A stretch of DNA of 58,818 nt from an uncultured Prevotella sp. Its GTDB lineage: Bacteria > Bacteroidota > Bacteroidia > Bacteroidales > Bacteroidaceae. Both the position numbers and the translations under genes were made by a program. Under the pieces are notes generated by a model. That model did not search any database and was not told the DNA's origin. It worked only from the letters and a program-made list of their open reading frames with translations. Of the stretch, positions 18,122 to 27,251 are shown one piece after another. The stretch is taken from the NCBI GenBank assembly GCA_900540375.1, contig UQFS01000023.1, positions 1-58,818 of the forward strand. Direction: 5' to 3'. Every line of letters starts with the position of its first letter. Position 1 is the first letter of the stretch.

Positions 18122-19645
18122 ATGTTTACCGACACTGACAAACAACAAATTGAGAAGCGGGGAATGACAGTCGCTCAAGTTGAGCATCAGCTTGAGCAGA
18201 TTAAAAACGGATTTCCCTATCTGCGCCTAAAATCTACGGCGGCAGTTGGCCAAGGGATCTCTGCACTCAGTGATGCTGAGCAGCAAGAAGCAGAGAATGC
18301 TTGGGAAGAGTATAAGAACGAGGGACATACGGTGGTGAAATTTGTTCCTGCATCGGGTGCTGCCAGTCGTATGTTCAAGAACATGTTTGCTTTCCTCAAC
18401 GCAGATTATGACACGCCTCAGACCGACTTCGAAAAGACATTCTTTGCTGAGATCAAAAAGTTTGCTTTCCGTGAGGCTTTGTGCGACGCTTGCAAGAACA
18501 ATACGGGGAAAAGCATTATGCAACTGATTCATGCCGGAGACTATAAAGCTGTTGTCCGGAATCTCTTGATGCCAGAAGGCTTAAACTATGGTCAACTGCC
18601 TAAAGGCTTGTTGCAGTTCCATGAAGACGAAGAAGGTGTCCGTACGCCTATGGAAGAGCACCTGGTAGAGGCAGCTTTATATGCCAGCTCTCAAGGAAGA
18701 GCTTTGGTTCATTTCACAGTCTCGCATGACCACCTGCAGCTCTTCGAGCAGAAGGTGGAAGAGAAAAAGACTTATTATGAAAAGAAGTTCAACACTAAAC
18801 TGGAAGTTAGCTTCTCGGAACAAAAGCCCAGTACAGACACGATAGCTGCCAACCCTGACAACACTCCTTTCCACAACGACGACGGCTCACTGCTTTTCCG
18901 TCCGGGAGGTCACGGTGCGCTGATTGAGAACCTCAACGAAATCAATGCTGATGTCATCTTCATCAAGAATATCGACAATGTTGTTCCTGACCGTTTGAAA
19001 GCAGACACGATCAAATGGAAGAAGATCATTGCCGGTGTACTCGTAAAGACCCAGAAGAGAGCTTTCAATTACTTGAAAGACTTGGAGTCGGGACGCTACA
19101 ACCATCAGAAGCTTGAGGAAATCATTCATTTTGTTCAGCGTGTTCTCTGCTGCCGTCGGAAAGACATCAAAGAGCTGGAAGATGCAGACTTGGTGATCTA
19201 CTTGAAGAAAAAGCTCAATCGGCCGATGCGTGTCTGTGGTGTCGTGAAGAATGTCGGTGAGCCTGGCGGCGGTCCCTTTCTGGCTTACAATCAAGACGGC
19301 ACCTATAGTCCTCAGATTCTTGAGAGCAGTCAGATCGACAAGAACAATGCTGAATATATGAAGATGTTCACCTCTGGTACACACTTCAATCCTGTCGATC
19401 TTGTCTGTGCTACAAAGGACTTCCAAGGTCATCCCTTCCATCTTCCAGACTATGTTGACGCCAACACGGGCTTCATCAGCTCAAAAAGTAAGAATGGCCG
19501 TGAATTGAAGGCTTTGGAGTTACCCGGATTGTGGAACGGTGCCATGAGCGACTGGAATACCATATTTGTGGAGGTACCTTTGGATACTTTCAATCCAGTA
19601 AAGACCGTCAACGACCTGCTTAGAGATGCTCACCAAGGGAAATAA
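18122..19645 (+). CDS. DUF4301 family protein, UDP-sugar pyrophosphorylase-like
   Basis: The 507-residue soluble protein matches DUF4301, an uncharacterised Bacteroidetes family. I see motifs reminiscent of the UDPGP nucleotidyltransferase superfamily: FVPASGAASRMF (75-85) at the position of the N-terminal nucleotide loop, HFTVSHDHLQLF (197-208) like the substrate segment, RPGGHGALIENL (260-271) like the PGGHGD motif, and IKNIDNV (281-287) like the metal-binding N-DN. If the similarity is real, it would form or degrade a nucleotide sugar. It stands alone with its own terminator, between tilS and pyruvate kinase. The family call is good, the activity is inference. Confidence 0.8.
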   Translation: MFTDTDKQQIEKRGMTVAQVEHQLEQIKNGFPYLRLKSTAAVGQGISALSDAEQQEAENAWEEYKNEGHTVVKFVPASGAASRMFKNMFAFLNADYDTPQTDFEKTFFAEIKKFAFREALCDACKNNTGKSIMQLIHAGDYKAVVRNLLMPEGLNYGQLPKGLLQFHEDEEGVRTPMEEHLVEAALYASSQGRALVHFTVSHDHLQLFEQKVEEKKTYYEKKFNTKLEVSFSEQKPSTDTIAANPDNTPFHNDDGSLLFRPGGHGALIENLNEINADVIFIKNIDNVVPDRLKADTIKWKKIIAGVLVKTQKRAFNYLKDLESGRYNHQKLEEIIHFVQRVLCCRRKDIKELEDADLVIYLKKKLNRPMRVCGVVKNVGEPGGGPFLAYNQDGTYSPQILESSQIDKNNAEYMKMFTSGTHFNPVDLVCATKDFQGHPFHLPDYVDANTGFISSKSKNGRELKALELPGLWNGAMSDWNTIFVEVPLDTFNPVKTVNDLLRDAHQGK

Positions 19646-19676
19646 CCCTTGTCCTTTGTAGCTTCTACAATGTAAT

Positions 19677-19717
19677 AAGGAGAGTTTGCTTGCAGAATAG
19701 GGCAGTAGACTCTCCTT
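19677..19717 (+). terminator. Intrinsic terminator after DUF4301
   Basis: A 9-bp stem (AAGGAGAGT/ACTCTCCTT) with a 23-base loop followed by a pyrimidine-rich TCCTATTTATT, 31 bases after the stop. Confidence 0.7.
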
Positions 19718-19754
19718 CCTATTTATTCATTCTCCTTAAGAAATATCGCTATTC

Positions 19755-19787
19755 TTGGTCTAATTCAATGGAAAATGATTACCTTTG
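19755..19787 (+). promoter_or_regulatory. Promoter of pyk
   Basis: TTG at 19755-19757, then 22 bases, then TACCTTTG at 19780-19787; 62 bases before the start codon, leaving a short leader. Confidence 0.6.
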
Positions 19788-19849
19788 CATGAGATAAGAA
19801 ATCATATAATTAAGTTCTTCTTTTAGAAGAAAGTCACAACTCAATAGTT

Positions 19850-21304
19850 ATGAAACAGACAAAGATCGTTTGCTCTATCAGCGACCGTCGCTGTGATGTC
19901 GACTTCCTGCGCAAACTGTTTTTTGCAGGAATGAATGTAGTCAGGATGAATACGGCCCACGCAACTCCGGAGGGTATCCGCAATATTATCAGTAACGTGC
20001 GTAAGGTCTCACCGCATATTGGCATTCTTATTGATACCAAGGGTCCGGAGGTGCGCACGACAGATGTGCCCGAGCCTATTCAGTATCGGACTGGTGAGGC
20101 TGTGAAAATCTTCGGCCGTCCGGAGATGGATACCACACATGATATCATCAATCTTTCTTATGTTGACATCGCTAAGGATGTTAAAGCCGGAGATGACATG
20201 CTCTTTGATGATGGCGCCATCGATATGAAGGTGATGGGTATTGAGGGACCGACGATCTACGCAGAAGTGCAGAACGACGGAGTGTTGGGTGCACATAAGA
20301 GCGTTAATGTTCCTGGTGAGCACATCGACCTTCCTGCGTTGACCCCCAAGGACAAGCGCAACATTCTTCTGGCAATTGATGAAGATATTGATTTCATCGC
20401 CCATAGTTTTGTGCGTTCTGCTGCTGACGTGAAAGCTGTTCAAGATATTCTTGATGAGCATCATTCCGACATAAAGATCATTTCTAAGATCGAGAACCAG
20501 GAAGGTGTAGACAATATCGACGAGATCATTGATGCCAGTTATGGTATCATGATCGCACGTGGCGACCTGGGTATTGAGGTTCCTATAGAGCGCATCCCTG
20601 GTATTCAGCGTATGATCATTCGCAAATGTGTAGCAAAGCGTAAACCTGTGATTGTTGCGACTCAAATGCTCCACACCATGATCAACAATCCTCGGCCTAC
20701 ACGTGCCGAGGTGACAGATATTGCCAATGCTATCTATTCCAACACAGATGCCTTGATGCTTAGCGGAGAGACAGCATCCGGAAAATATCCTTTGGAGGCT
20801 GTTGAGACGATGGCAAGTGTTGCAGAGCAGGCAGAGAAAGACCGTATCTCATTTGGAGAATTAAATAATGTACCTTTGAGTGAGCATTGCACCCAGAAGG
20901 AATTCCTGGCACACTCTGCCATAGAGTCTACCCGATTGCTGGGAGTTGCCGGTATTATCACAGACTCCGAAACAGGTGAGACAGCCCGTAACTTGGCAGC
21001 ATTCCGTGGTTCGAAACCAATTTTGGCTATCTGCTATAAAGAGAAGACACAACGTTGGCTCAACCTTTCCTACGGTGTGACTGCTATCTACCAGAAAGAT
21101 CACGTGAGCCCTGAGTTTATGTTCATGGCAGCCATCCGTATGCTTCGTCAAAAATGCTATATCAGCAACGATGACAAGATAGCTTATCTCTCCGGTTCTT
21201 TTGGAGAAGGTGGTGGCACGACTTTCCTGGAAATCAACCAAGTCAAGAAAGTGTTTGACCGTGAATATCAGTTCCATTTGCCACAGGGACAGAAACAGCA
21301 ATAA
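19850..21304 (+). CDS. pyk: Pyruvate kinase
   Basis: The 484-residue enzyme converts phosphoenolpyruvate and ADP to pyruvate and ATP. Visible signatures are the start TKIVCSI, the ADP/PEP-site VVRMNTAHAT (30-39), IDTKGPEVRT (61-70), the catalytic Lys in ISKIENQEG (211-219), the Mg site MIARGDLGIEVP (234-245) and ATQMLHTM plus PTRAEVTD (270-290). The C-terminal allosteric domain is present. The N-terminus is unusual: ISDRRCDVDF stands where most bacterial enzymes have TIGPAS. The gene ends immediately against the stop of the opposite-strand T9SS plug gene, and its likely terminator lies inside that gene at 21421-21456. Confidence 0.96.
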   Translation: MKQTKIVCSISDRRCDVDFLRKLFFAGMNVVRMNTAHATPEGIRNIISNVRKVSPHIGILIDTKGPEVRTTDVPEPIQYRTGEAVKIFGRPEMDTTHDIINLSYVDIAKDVKAGDDMLFDDGAIDMKVMGIEGPTIYAEVQNDGVLGAHKSVNVPGEHIDLPALTPKDKRNILLAIDEDIDFIAHSFVRSAADVKAVQDILDEHHSDIKIISKIENQEGVDNIDEIIDASYGIMIARGDLGIEVPIERIPGIQRMIIRKCVAKRKPVIVATQMLHTMINNPRPTRAEVTDIANAIYSNTDALMLSGETASGKYPLEAVETMASVAEQAEKDRISFGELNNVPLSEHCTQKEFLAHSAIESTRLLGVAGIITDSETGETARNLAAFRGSKPILAICYKEKTQRWLNLSYGVTAIYQKDHVSPEFMFMAAIRMLRQKCYISNDDKIAYLSGSFGEGGGTTFLEINQVKKVFDREYQFHLPQGQKQQ

Positions 21305-22588
21305 TCATCTGTTACTCTCAAGACTGGAGTATCCTACAAGTTCATCTGTTCTACCGCCTACAGGTCGGAAATAAACAAGCATTTGGTAGGAATTCTCAGT
21401 CTGATAATAATTACCTTGTGAAGGGACGGGTCGAAAGGCTCCGTCCCTTTCTTTTTGTAGATATTGATAATTATAGTATCCCTGTTTCAGCCAAAGAGCA
21501 CGTTCGTAGCATTGTGCAGAATCATTCCACAGCATTTCGTATTGAGAGAGGAAACGGTCTTGTGTCCAATTGCCATTCAAATAGATGGGGTGGGGTGATC
21601 GTGGAGCCTTCAATGCGAAATGTACACTGACGTATTCTGTAGTACAGTCATTTTCGTAGTTATCGCTGTTCCTTATATAATAAGCGCCGTCCGCGTCTTT
21701 GTCAAAAACATAATTCGGCCGTGGCTCATCGGGCCAAAGCCAGGCTTGATAAGCTTTTCCATCCCAATCAACACGCTCTACACCCATGGCAGGACGGTCT
21801 ACATCCAATATCTCAAACTTATGATATTCATTACCTCCGTCAAAAATCAAATCCCGGCAGTGGCTCCAGCGCATAGAAGTTGACTGAATATACTGTGGAG
21901 CAGGTAAAACAACGGCTTGATCCCATCGCTGGTTTTGCAGGGCAATAACATAAAATTGTTGAAGCGGGTTCGACGCAACGATCGAAGGATAATCTATCTT
22001 AGCCTCTAATTGTTGATGACTATTGTTGACGTCAATATCAGTATTTGTAATCAAAGACATTCTCACAGTCACTTTCTGGTCCAAAACCATGAAACAGGCA
22101 CGAAGCAAGTCTTCATTGGTGTCTTCGTCGTAGACTGTCACACGATAGTTACCACTCAATTTTAGTCGGCAGCGATCATTGGGAATTGTCAGACGATAGT
22201 GAGTATAGAGCTGATTGGTATTGATAGACTGCTGGTAGTCTTCAATGGTATTTCCTTCTGCAAAGCCTTCACAATAATCACTCTCAAAGATTTGGGATGA
22301 GCGTGACCAGTCCTTTTCGCAATGTTCTATACGATAACAAAGCCGACGATGTTCATGTGTGAGATCGTCAAAAGAGATATTGACTATTTCCCCATTATTT
22401 AAACTAATAATCGGCAAGTTACGCCAATCGTCACCGGCTGTTACCTGTAACGTAGCAATCTCATTGCTTAACAATTCATTTTGTTGAGCTTTGGCGCGTC
22501 TCCCCCATAGAAAAAAACAGAGAAGAAAAAATAGCAGAGAAATATTGAATCCAAGATCTATTGAAAGAAAAGCCTTTGGATGTTCCAT
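21305..22588 (-). CDS. Type IX secretion system plug protein (DUF5103 family)
   Basis: The 427-residue protein has an N-terminal hydrophobic signal (about 12-33, ending before AKAQQ), then beta-sandwich domains of the T9SS plug family: an N-terminal domain with LPIISLNNGEIVNISFDDL and CYRIEHCEKDW, and a C-terminal region with YVSVHFALKAPRSPHPIYLNGNW split over about residues 325-350. In Flavobacterium the plug protein closes the outer-membrane SprA/Sov channel when it is idle. It lies 60 bases downstream of pgk on the same strand. Other T9SS parts are not in the window; function is by family. Confidence 0.82.
   Translation of the reverse strand: MEHPKAFLSIDLGFNISLLFFLLCFFLWGRRAKAQQNELLSNEIATLQVTAGDDWRNLPIISLNNGEIVNISFDDLTHEHRRLCYRIEHCEKDWSRSSQIFESDYCEGFAEGNTIEDYQQSINTNQLYTHYRLTIPNDRCRLKLSGNYRVTVYDEDTNEDLLRACFMVLDQKVTVRMSLITNTDIDVNNSHQQLEAKIDYPSIVASNPLQQFYVIALQNQRWDQAVVLPAPQYIQSTSMRWSHCRDLIFDGGNEYHKFEILDVDRPAMGVERVDWDGKAYQAWLWPDEPRPNYVFDKDADGAYYIRNSDNYENDCTTEYVSVHFALKAPRSPHPIYLNGNWTQDRFLSQYEMLWNDSAQCYERALWLKQGYYNYQYLQKERDGAFRPVPSQGNYYQTENSYQMLVYFRPVGGRTDELVGYSSLESNR
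21421..21456 (+). terminator. Probable pyk terminator inside the opposite gene
   Basis: AAGGGACGG (21421-21429) pairs with CCGTCCCTT (21441-21449), then TCTTTTT follows on the + strand. The 9-bp perfect stem with an 11-base loop and T tract is a strong terminator 117 bases after the pyk stop, yet it lies within the coding region of the convergent plug gene. Confidence 0.75.
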
Positions 22589-22648
22589 AGCTTATACTGA
22601 TTTGGAATTTTCAATATTTCTCTGCTTATCAGGTATATAGGGAATAAA

Positions 22649-23899
22649 TTATCCCTTGATAGCAGCTACACCTGGAAGCACTTTGCCTTCGATAGCCTCG
22701 AGCATAGCACCACCACCGGTAGATACGTAGCTAACCTTGTCTGCAAGACCGAACTTGTTGATAGCAGCGACAGAGTCACCGCCACCGACGAGAGAATAAG
22801 CGCCATTCTTCTGGGTAGCTTCTGCGACAGCCTTAGCGATCTCGCCAGTACCGTGAGCGAAGTTAGGCAATTCGAAGACACCGACAGGGCCGTTCCACAG
22901 AATGGTCTTGGAGTTCATGATGATCTTCTTCCAGTTCTCGATACTCTCTTCACTTGCGTCCATGCCTTCCCACTCGTCAGGAATCTGATCGATAGGGAAT
23001 ACTTTACGTGGTGTGTCATTGGAGAACTCCTGACCGCAGACGGTGGCAACAGAGAGACTGAGGTTCACGCCTTTCTCTTTGGCAGCCTTGATAACATTCA
23101 GAGCCTCTGGTATCAGATCATCCTCATGGAGAGACTTACCGATGTGTCCGCCCTGTGCCTTGATGAAGGTGTAGCCCATACCGCCACCGATGATCAGGTT
23201 GTCAACCTTGTCGAGCAGATTCTTGATAACACCCAACTTAGAGCTAACCTTGGAACCACCGATGATTGCTGTGAAAGGATGCTGAGCATTTTTCATCACA
23301 TTGTCGATGGCTTTAACCTCTTTCTCCATCAGGTAGCCGAGCATCTTGCTGTTCTTGTCGAAGTAGTCAGCGATAACTGCTGTAGAAGCATGTTTGCGGT
23401 GAGCTGTACCGAAGGCGTCGTTGACATAGACATCAGCATAAGATGCGAGCTTCTTGGCGAAATCCTTCTGACGGTCTTTCATCTCTGCTTTAGCAGCATC
23501 GTACTCCGGAGTACCCTTCTCCACGCCGACGGGCTTGCCTTCCTCCTCAGGATAGAAGCGAAGGTTCTCCAGCAACAGAGCCTCACCCGGCTTGAGGGCA
23601 GCAGCCTCTGCATCAGCATTTGCGCAGTCAGGAGCAAACTTAACTTCTACACCAAGCTTCTCAGACACCTTGCCTACGATCTGCTTCAGGCTCAGTTTAG
23701 GATTGACTTTGCCTTTAGGCTTACCCATGTGGCTCATCATGATGACAGCGCCACCATCATTGAGAATCTTTTTCAATGTGGGCAGTGCACCACGGATACG
23801 AGTGTCATCAGTAACATTGCCATTCTCATCCAATGGCACGTTAAAGTCTACACGAACAATTGCCTTCTTACCAGCAAAGTTGAATTCATCGATTGTCAT
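22649..23899 (-). CDS. pgk: Phosphoglycerate kinase
   Basis: The 416-residue glycolytic enzyme transfers phosphate from 1,3-bisphosphoglycerate to ADP. Signatures are KAIVRVDFNVPLD near residue 12, MSHMGKPKGK, the hinge and nucleotide segments GGSKVSSKLGVI near 210 and GGGDSVAAI near 375. The start at MTIDEFNFAGKKAI is normal for Bacteroidetes; a longer reading from 23956 is excluded by the promoter at 23945-23974. It is the first gene of a minus-strand pair with the T9SS plug gene. Confidence 0.96.
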   Translation of the reverse strand: MTIDEFNFAGKKAIVRVDFNVPLDENGNVTDDTRIRGALPTLKKILNDGGAVIMMSHMGKPKGKVNPKLSLKQIVGKVSEKLGVEVKFAPDCANADAEAAALKPGEALLLENLRFYPEEEGKPVGVEKGTPEYDAAKAEMKDRQKDFAKKLASYADVYVNDAFGTAHRKHASTAVIADYFDKNSKMLGYLMEKEVKAIDNVMKNAQHPFTAIIGGSKVSSKLGVIKNLLDKVDNLIIGGGMGYTFIKAQGGHIGKSLHEDDLIPEALNVIKAAKEKGVNLSLSVATVCGQEFSNDTPRKVFPIDQIPDEWEGMDASEESIENWKKIIMNSKTILWNGPVGVFELPNFAHGTGEIAKAVAEATQKNGAYSLVGGGDSVAAINKFGLADKVSYVSTGGGAMLEAIEGKVLPGVAAIKG

Positions 23900-23944
23900 T
23901 TTTCTAAGTGTTTTTATTAAATGTGAATGTTCTTTCTGCTGTTG

Positions 23945-23974
23945 CAAAGATAACAATTATTCTCGAATTACAAA
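23945..23974 (-). promoter_or_regulatory. Promoter of pgk
   Basis: On the minus strand TTTG (23974-23971), 18 bases, TATCTTTG (23952-23945); 46 bases upstream of the pgk start. Confidence 0.6.
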
Positions 23975-24924
23975 TAATTGAGTAGCTCTTTTTTTTAAAA
24001 CACATCGTTTTTGAGAAAATAGTGGGCTAACATTAAGATTCCGTGATTGCTTTCATTTCGGAATACAAGCGCTTTTGTGGCTTCTTGAGGCTCAATAGCA
24101 GCAGATAATATTGATAAAAGGAATAGCATCAATATTCACAAGAGCGTCTTGGCAGATAATTAGTGTGAGTCAGTTATAGTTTGTTTGGGAAAGCGATTTT
24201 CCAAACAGCTACTGTTGCATGAGCCAACAACGCGTTCTCTTGCAGTATATCATCTTCCATTTTCTTTGTTGAGTAAACTGACATTTTTCCGCCCTTCTCC
24301 TTGCGATTTTCTGAACCAACCACTATGTCGCTCCCAATTTCGCGATTTTTGAGAGCTATTTTATAAGTAATTGATACACAACACTATACAGACGCACAGT
24401 GTTTTTCTCTCCAAGAAAACAGTAATTTTACTATGAAATTCTGCCGATGTTGCCTATCAGAAAGCCTTTCTGATGCTATCATCTCGGTAAGTTGACATGG
24501 TCAGAAAGGCACTTTGACCAAGTCAGAAAGCCTTTTTGTGAGTATCAGAAAGGTACTTTGACAACATGATCCGGCAAAAAGCGATGACTCATCTTCGTCT
24601 TTCCTCGTTTTCAAGTTTCCTCGCTCTCTAAATCGCGACTCAGCGGTGATATCATTTTGTAAAGATTCGTTTATTAGGGTATTTCCATTCAAGCGCCACC
24701 ATTTGCTTCATATTTTTGTGTCGTGACACAGATTTATAAAGCAAAAAGAGACTTTTCTTCTGATAAGGGCAAATCTTCCGGCAGTGTTTTACGCTTGTTT
24801 GTCGTTAGTACGGAGAGTAAAGTATTATCCGGCGAAAGGATCTCACACTCTTCCTAACATCTTGAGTTGTCGTTAATGCCCAACAATAGTGTTATCAATA
24901 ATCTGCTATTTTTTTAATAGATTG
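23975..24924. other. Long intergenic region between divergent pgk and HD genes
   Basis: About 1 kb without a convincing gene. The only sizeable ORF is a 63-residue minus-strand frame with no recognisable features or good start context. What it does hold is a five-unit 22-bp tandem repeat and, at the right edge, the promoter of the HD gene. Sequence is AT-rich with several short palindromes. Its length is exceptional for this otherwise densely packed window, so an unannotated small RNA is possible, but I cannot point to a clear promoter-terminator pair. Confidence 0.6.
24457..24566. repeat. 22-bp tandem repeat, five units
   Basis: Units begin exactly 22 bases apart at 24457, 24479, 24501, 24523 and 24545. 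Four of them start TCAGAAAG, and the second is diverged (TCATCTCGG). Units at 24501 and 24545 continue as GYACTTTGAC, those at 24457 and 24523 as CCTTTYTG, so two variants alternate. The first unit contains a perfect palindrome, ATCAGAAAG-C-CTTTCTGAT, at 24456-24474. There is no spacer between units, so it is not a CRISPR array. Confidence 0.85.
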
Positions 24925-24956
24925 TTGCTTAGCTTTCGTATTATTTTGTAATTTTG
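24925..24956 (+). promoter_or_regulatory. Promoter of the HD-domain gene
   Basis: TTG at 24925-24927, 21 bases, then TAATTTTG at 24949-24956; 20 bases before the start codon. Confidence 0.65.
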
Positions 24957-24976
24957 CACTATAAAAAGAAAAGATT

Positions 24977-25603
24977 ATGGACCAAAAAAAGAATCAAGAA
25001 GATTTTGAGGCGCTTCTTCGTGAGACTAAGCGCGAGGGAATAGAATATGTAATTGAGGATTTGGAAAAAGGAGGCTTTTTCGATGCTCCTGCATCTGCCG
25101 GTCACCATCTCAATGTACCTGGTGGTTTATGTGAGCACAGTCTGAATGTTTGTCGCACTGGTCTTGCCATTTGGGAGGGAATGAAGACGCTCGACGCTGC
25201 TTCTATGGGTGAGGTGAAGCGAGAGAGTATCATTCTTGCAACATTGCTTCACGACGTTTGCAAGATGGATATCTACAAGCGTACCATGAAAAAGCGTAAG
25301 AACAAGTTAGGTCAATGGGAGGATGCTGAGGGCTACAATGTGTCGTACAAGGATTTTCCGATGGGCCATGGAGAGAAGAGTGTTATTTTGCTATTATTGA
25401 GTGGCCTTCAACTTAACGATGACGAGATGTGCGCTATCCGGTGGCATATGGGGGCTTTTGGGCTTAACTTCAACTCTTATGAGGATGAGCGTTGCTATGA
25501 TACAGCTCGTACTGAGTACCCTCTCTGTGCCATTGTGCAAGCTGCCGATAGTCTGGCGGCAGCCGTCATTGAGACTACATCCGAGGATATTGACAATCTG
25601 TAA
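24977..25603 (+). CDS. HD-domain phosphohydrolase
   Basis: The 208-residue cytoplasmic protein carries a complete HD metal-binding set: His54 in GGLCEHSLNV, the His92-Asp93 pair in TLLHDVCKMD, His131 in MGHGEKSVIL and His157 in IRWHMGAFG. This belongs to metal-dependent phosphohydrolases acting on nucleotides or nucleic acids; the subgroup with NVPGGLCEHSLNV is widespread in Firmicutes and Bacteroidetes without a fixed substrate. It is transcribed alone from the promoter at 24925-24956 and is convergent with the MATE gene. A long imperfect hairpin (TTCTCTCG/CGAGAGAA) lies about 20 bases beyond the stop. Confidence 0.85.
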   Translation: MDQKKNQEDFEALLRETKREGIEYVIEDLEKGGFFDAPASAGHHLNVPGGLCEHSLNVCRTGLAIWEGMKTLDAASMGEVKRESIILATLLHDVCKMDIYKRTMKKRKNKLGQWEDAEGYNVSYKDFPMGHGEKSVILLLLSGLQLNDDEMCAIRWHMGAFGLNFNSYEDERCYDTARTEYPLCAIVQAADSLAAAVIETTSEDIDNL

Positions 25604-25766
25604 ACGGCCATATCGAAGATCCGTTCTCTCGATAATTATTTGCATTCATATTGATAATGATTATAGATTAGGACGAGAGAAATGAGCTTTGTTCACATGA
25701 ATAGACCACTATACTACAAGTTCTTGTGCGATATTTTATTCAAAGAGAAGTATAAGGAATATATTT

Positions 25767-27095
25767 TTAAGACAAAGCGGACCGGCGTAACAAAGAAATC
25801 ACCACACCACGTACCAACAGATAGAGAATGAAGGCCAACCACAACAGATGGTTGGTCCAGGCCTGTGAAGGGAGGATGAGGGAAAACGCGATCCAAGCCA
25901 CGACAAAAAACAATAGAGAGGCAGCAAAACAGGCCAAGAGCATCGGGCGTGTGAGAGTCAGTCCAATGCAAATACCATCCAAGACAAAAGCCAGAGTGCC
26001 TGCAAGTGGTATCATACAGGCCCAGGGAAGAAAACGGTCAGCCATCATTACCACCGTTTGGTCGTTGCTCAGCAAGGCAACCAATAGTCTGCCACCGAGC
26101 GCATAGAGCAATGTGGCGGTGAAGGCCAATCCTGTGCCCCATTGAATCAGCCTCCGGATGACCGCCTGCAGTCCCTGACTATCATTGGCGCCCCACGCAT
26201 GTCCAGAAAGTGCCTCACCGGCAAAGGCAAAGCCGTCCATGACATAGCTGAACAGCGTGAAGAAGGTCATCAGCAGAGTGTTGGCCGCCAGCACGGTGTC
26301 GCCTTGACGGGCACCGAAGGCTGTGAAGCCAAAGTTGACCGCCACAAGGCAGACAGTTCTAAAAAAGATGTCACGGTTGAGCGAAAAGAAATGAGCCAGC
26401 TCCGTGCGCTGCAAAAGTTCCTTCCATGAGATATGTACGCTACCCAAGCGAACTACATGACGACAAAGCATGTAGACAGAGGCGAAGAGTCCTGTCCATT
26501 GGGCAATCAACGTTCCCAAGGCTACACCCTGCATTTTCATTCCAAGTCCTATGGCTAAAGACAATGACACGATGACGTTGACAACATTCTGAAAGATAGC
26601 CACATACATCGGAGATCGCGTATCCTGCATACCGATGAACCAACCATTGAGACACATCAATGCCAGGGTAGGGGGCGCACCCCAGATGACGATGCGGAAA
26701 TAGACATTGGCGATGGCTCCCACACCAGCAGAAGGAGAGATAAGCCATAGCACCAACTTCCAAAGCGGATATTGCAGCAACAGAATAATGGCTGCCACGC
26801 TGATGGCCACACCGAGAGCCCTAAGCAGTGATGCGTAAATCGCTTTGCGGTCGCCAGCACCGTGTGCTTGTGCCGTAAGACCACTCGATCCCATGCGCAG
26901 AAAGCCGAAAAGCCAATAGGTGACGTTAAAGAACGTTGTGGCTACTGACAGGGCCGCAAGATAAATGCCGGAGCCAATGTGCCCGACGATGGCAAGATCG
27001 CAGAGACCAAGGAGCGGGATGGTGATGTTGTTGATAACCGAGGGCAAAGCCAATTGCAGGATGCGACGATCGAGTGTGGACAGTGTAAAGGACAT
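25767..27095 (-). CDS. MATE family efflux transporter
   Basis: The 442-residue integral membrane protein has twelve predicted helices in two halves and the usual MATE features: RILQLALPSVINNITIPLLG at the start, VDLAIVGHIG-like CDLAIVGHIGSG near 33-44, and the half-repeat MGSSGLTAQAHGAG. It probably exports cationic drugs or metabolites using Na+ or H+. It stands alone, separated from upstream ferritin by terminator hairpins. The substrate cannot be read from sequence. Confidence 0.92.
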   Translation of the reverse strand: MSFTLSTLDRRILQLALPSVINNITIPLLGLCDLAIVGHIGSGIYLAALSVATTFFNVTYWLFGFLRMGSSGLTAQAHGAGDRKAIYASLLRALGVAISVAAIILLLQYPLWKLVLWLISPSAGVGAIANVYFRIVIWGAPPTLALMCLNGWFIGMQDTRSPMYVAIFQNVVNVIVSLSLAIGLGMKMQGVALGTLIAQWTGLFASVYMLCRHVVRLGSVHISWKELLQRTELAHFFSLNRDIFFRTVCLVAVNFGFTAFGARQGDTVLAANTLLMTFFTLFSYVMDGFAFAGEALSGHAWGANDSQGLQAVIRRLIQWGTGLAFTATLLYALGGRLLVALLSNDQTVVMMADRFLPWACMIPLAGTLAFVLDGICIGLTLTRPMLLACFAASLLFFVVAWIAFSLILPSQAWTNHLLWLAFILYLLVRGVVISLLRRSALS

Positions 27096-27111
27096 GAGAA
27101 CGAGAATATTA

Positions 27112-27202
27112 AAGAAGCGGAGCCCCTTGACCCCGCTTCTTCGTGATAAGATAATTCAAATTGAAGAATCCTCAGATCTCTTTCTCTTCCTATTCTTCAA
27201 TT
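27112..27202 (-). terminator. Two hairpin terminators after ferritin
   Basis: Reading leftward from ferritin, an 11-bp perfect inverted repeat (AATTGAAGAAT 27159-27169 / ATTCTTCAATT 27192-27202) is followed by a GC-rich stem (AAGAAGCGG 27112-27120 / CCGCTTCTT 27133-27141) and then TTTAATATT. The second is a good intrinsic terminator that separates ferritin from the MATE gene. Confidence 0.7.
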
Positions 27203-27251
27203 TTTGTTGTTTGATTACTGTCGGGGATCACATTTTTCCCTTCGGAGCTGC

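Noticed and set aside
22853..23920. 355-residue open frame on the + strand opposite pgk
   Set aside because: Antisense shadow of pgk with low-complexity Leu/His/Cys-rich composition and no domain.
24457..24566. CRISPR array
   Set aside because: The units are contiguous and imperfect with no spacers, and there are no cas genes in the window.
24501..24692. 63-residue minus-strand ORF in the long intergenic gap
   Set aside because: It overlaps the 22-bp repeat, has no ribosome site and no recognisable features.
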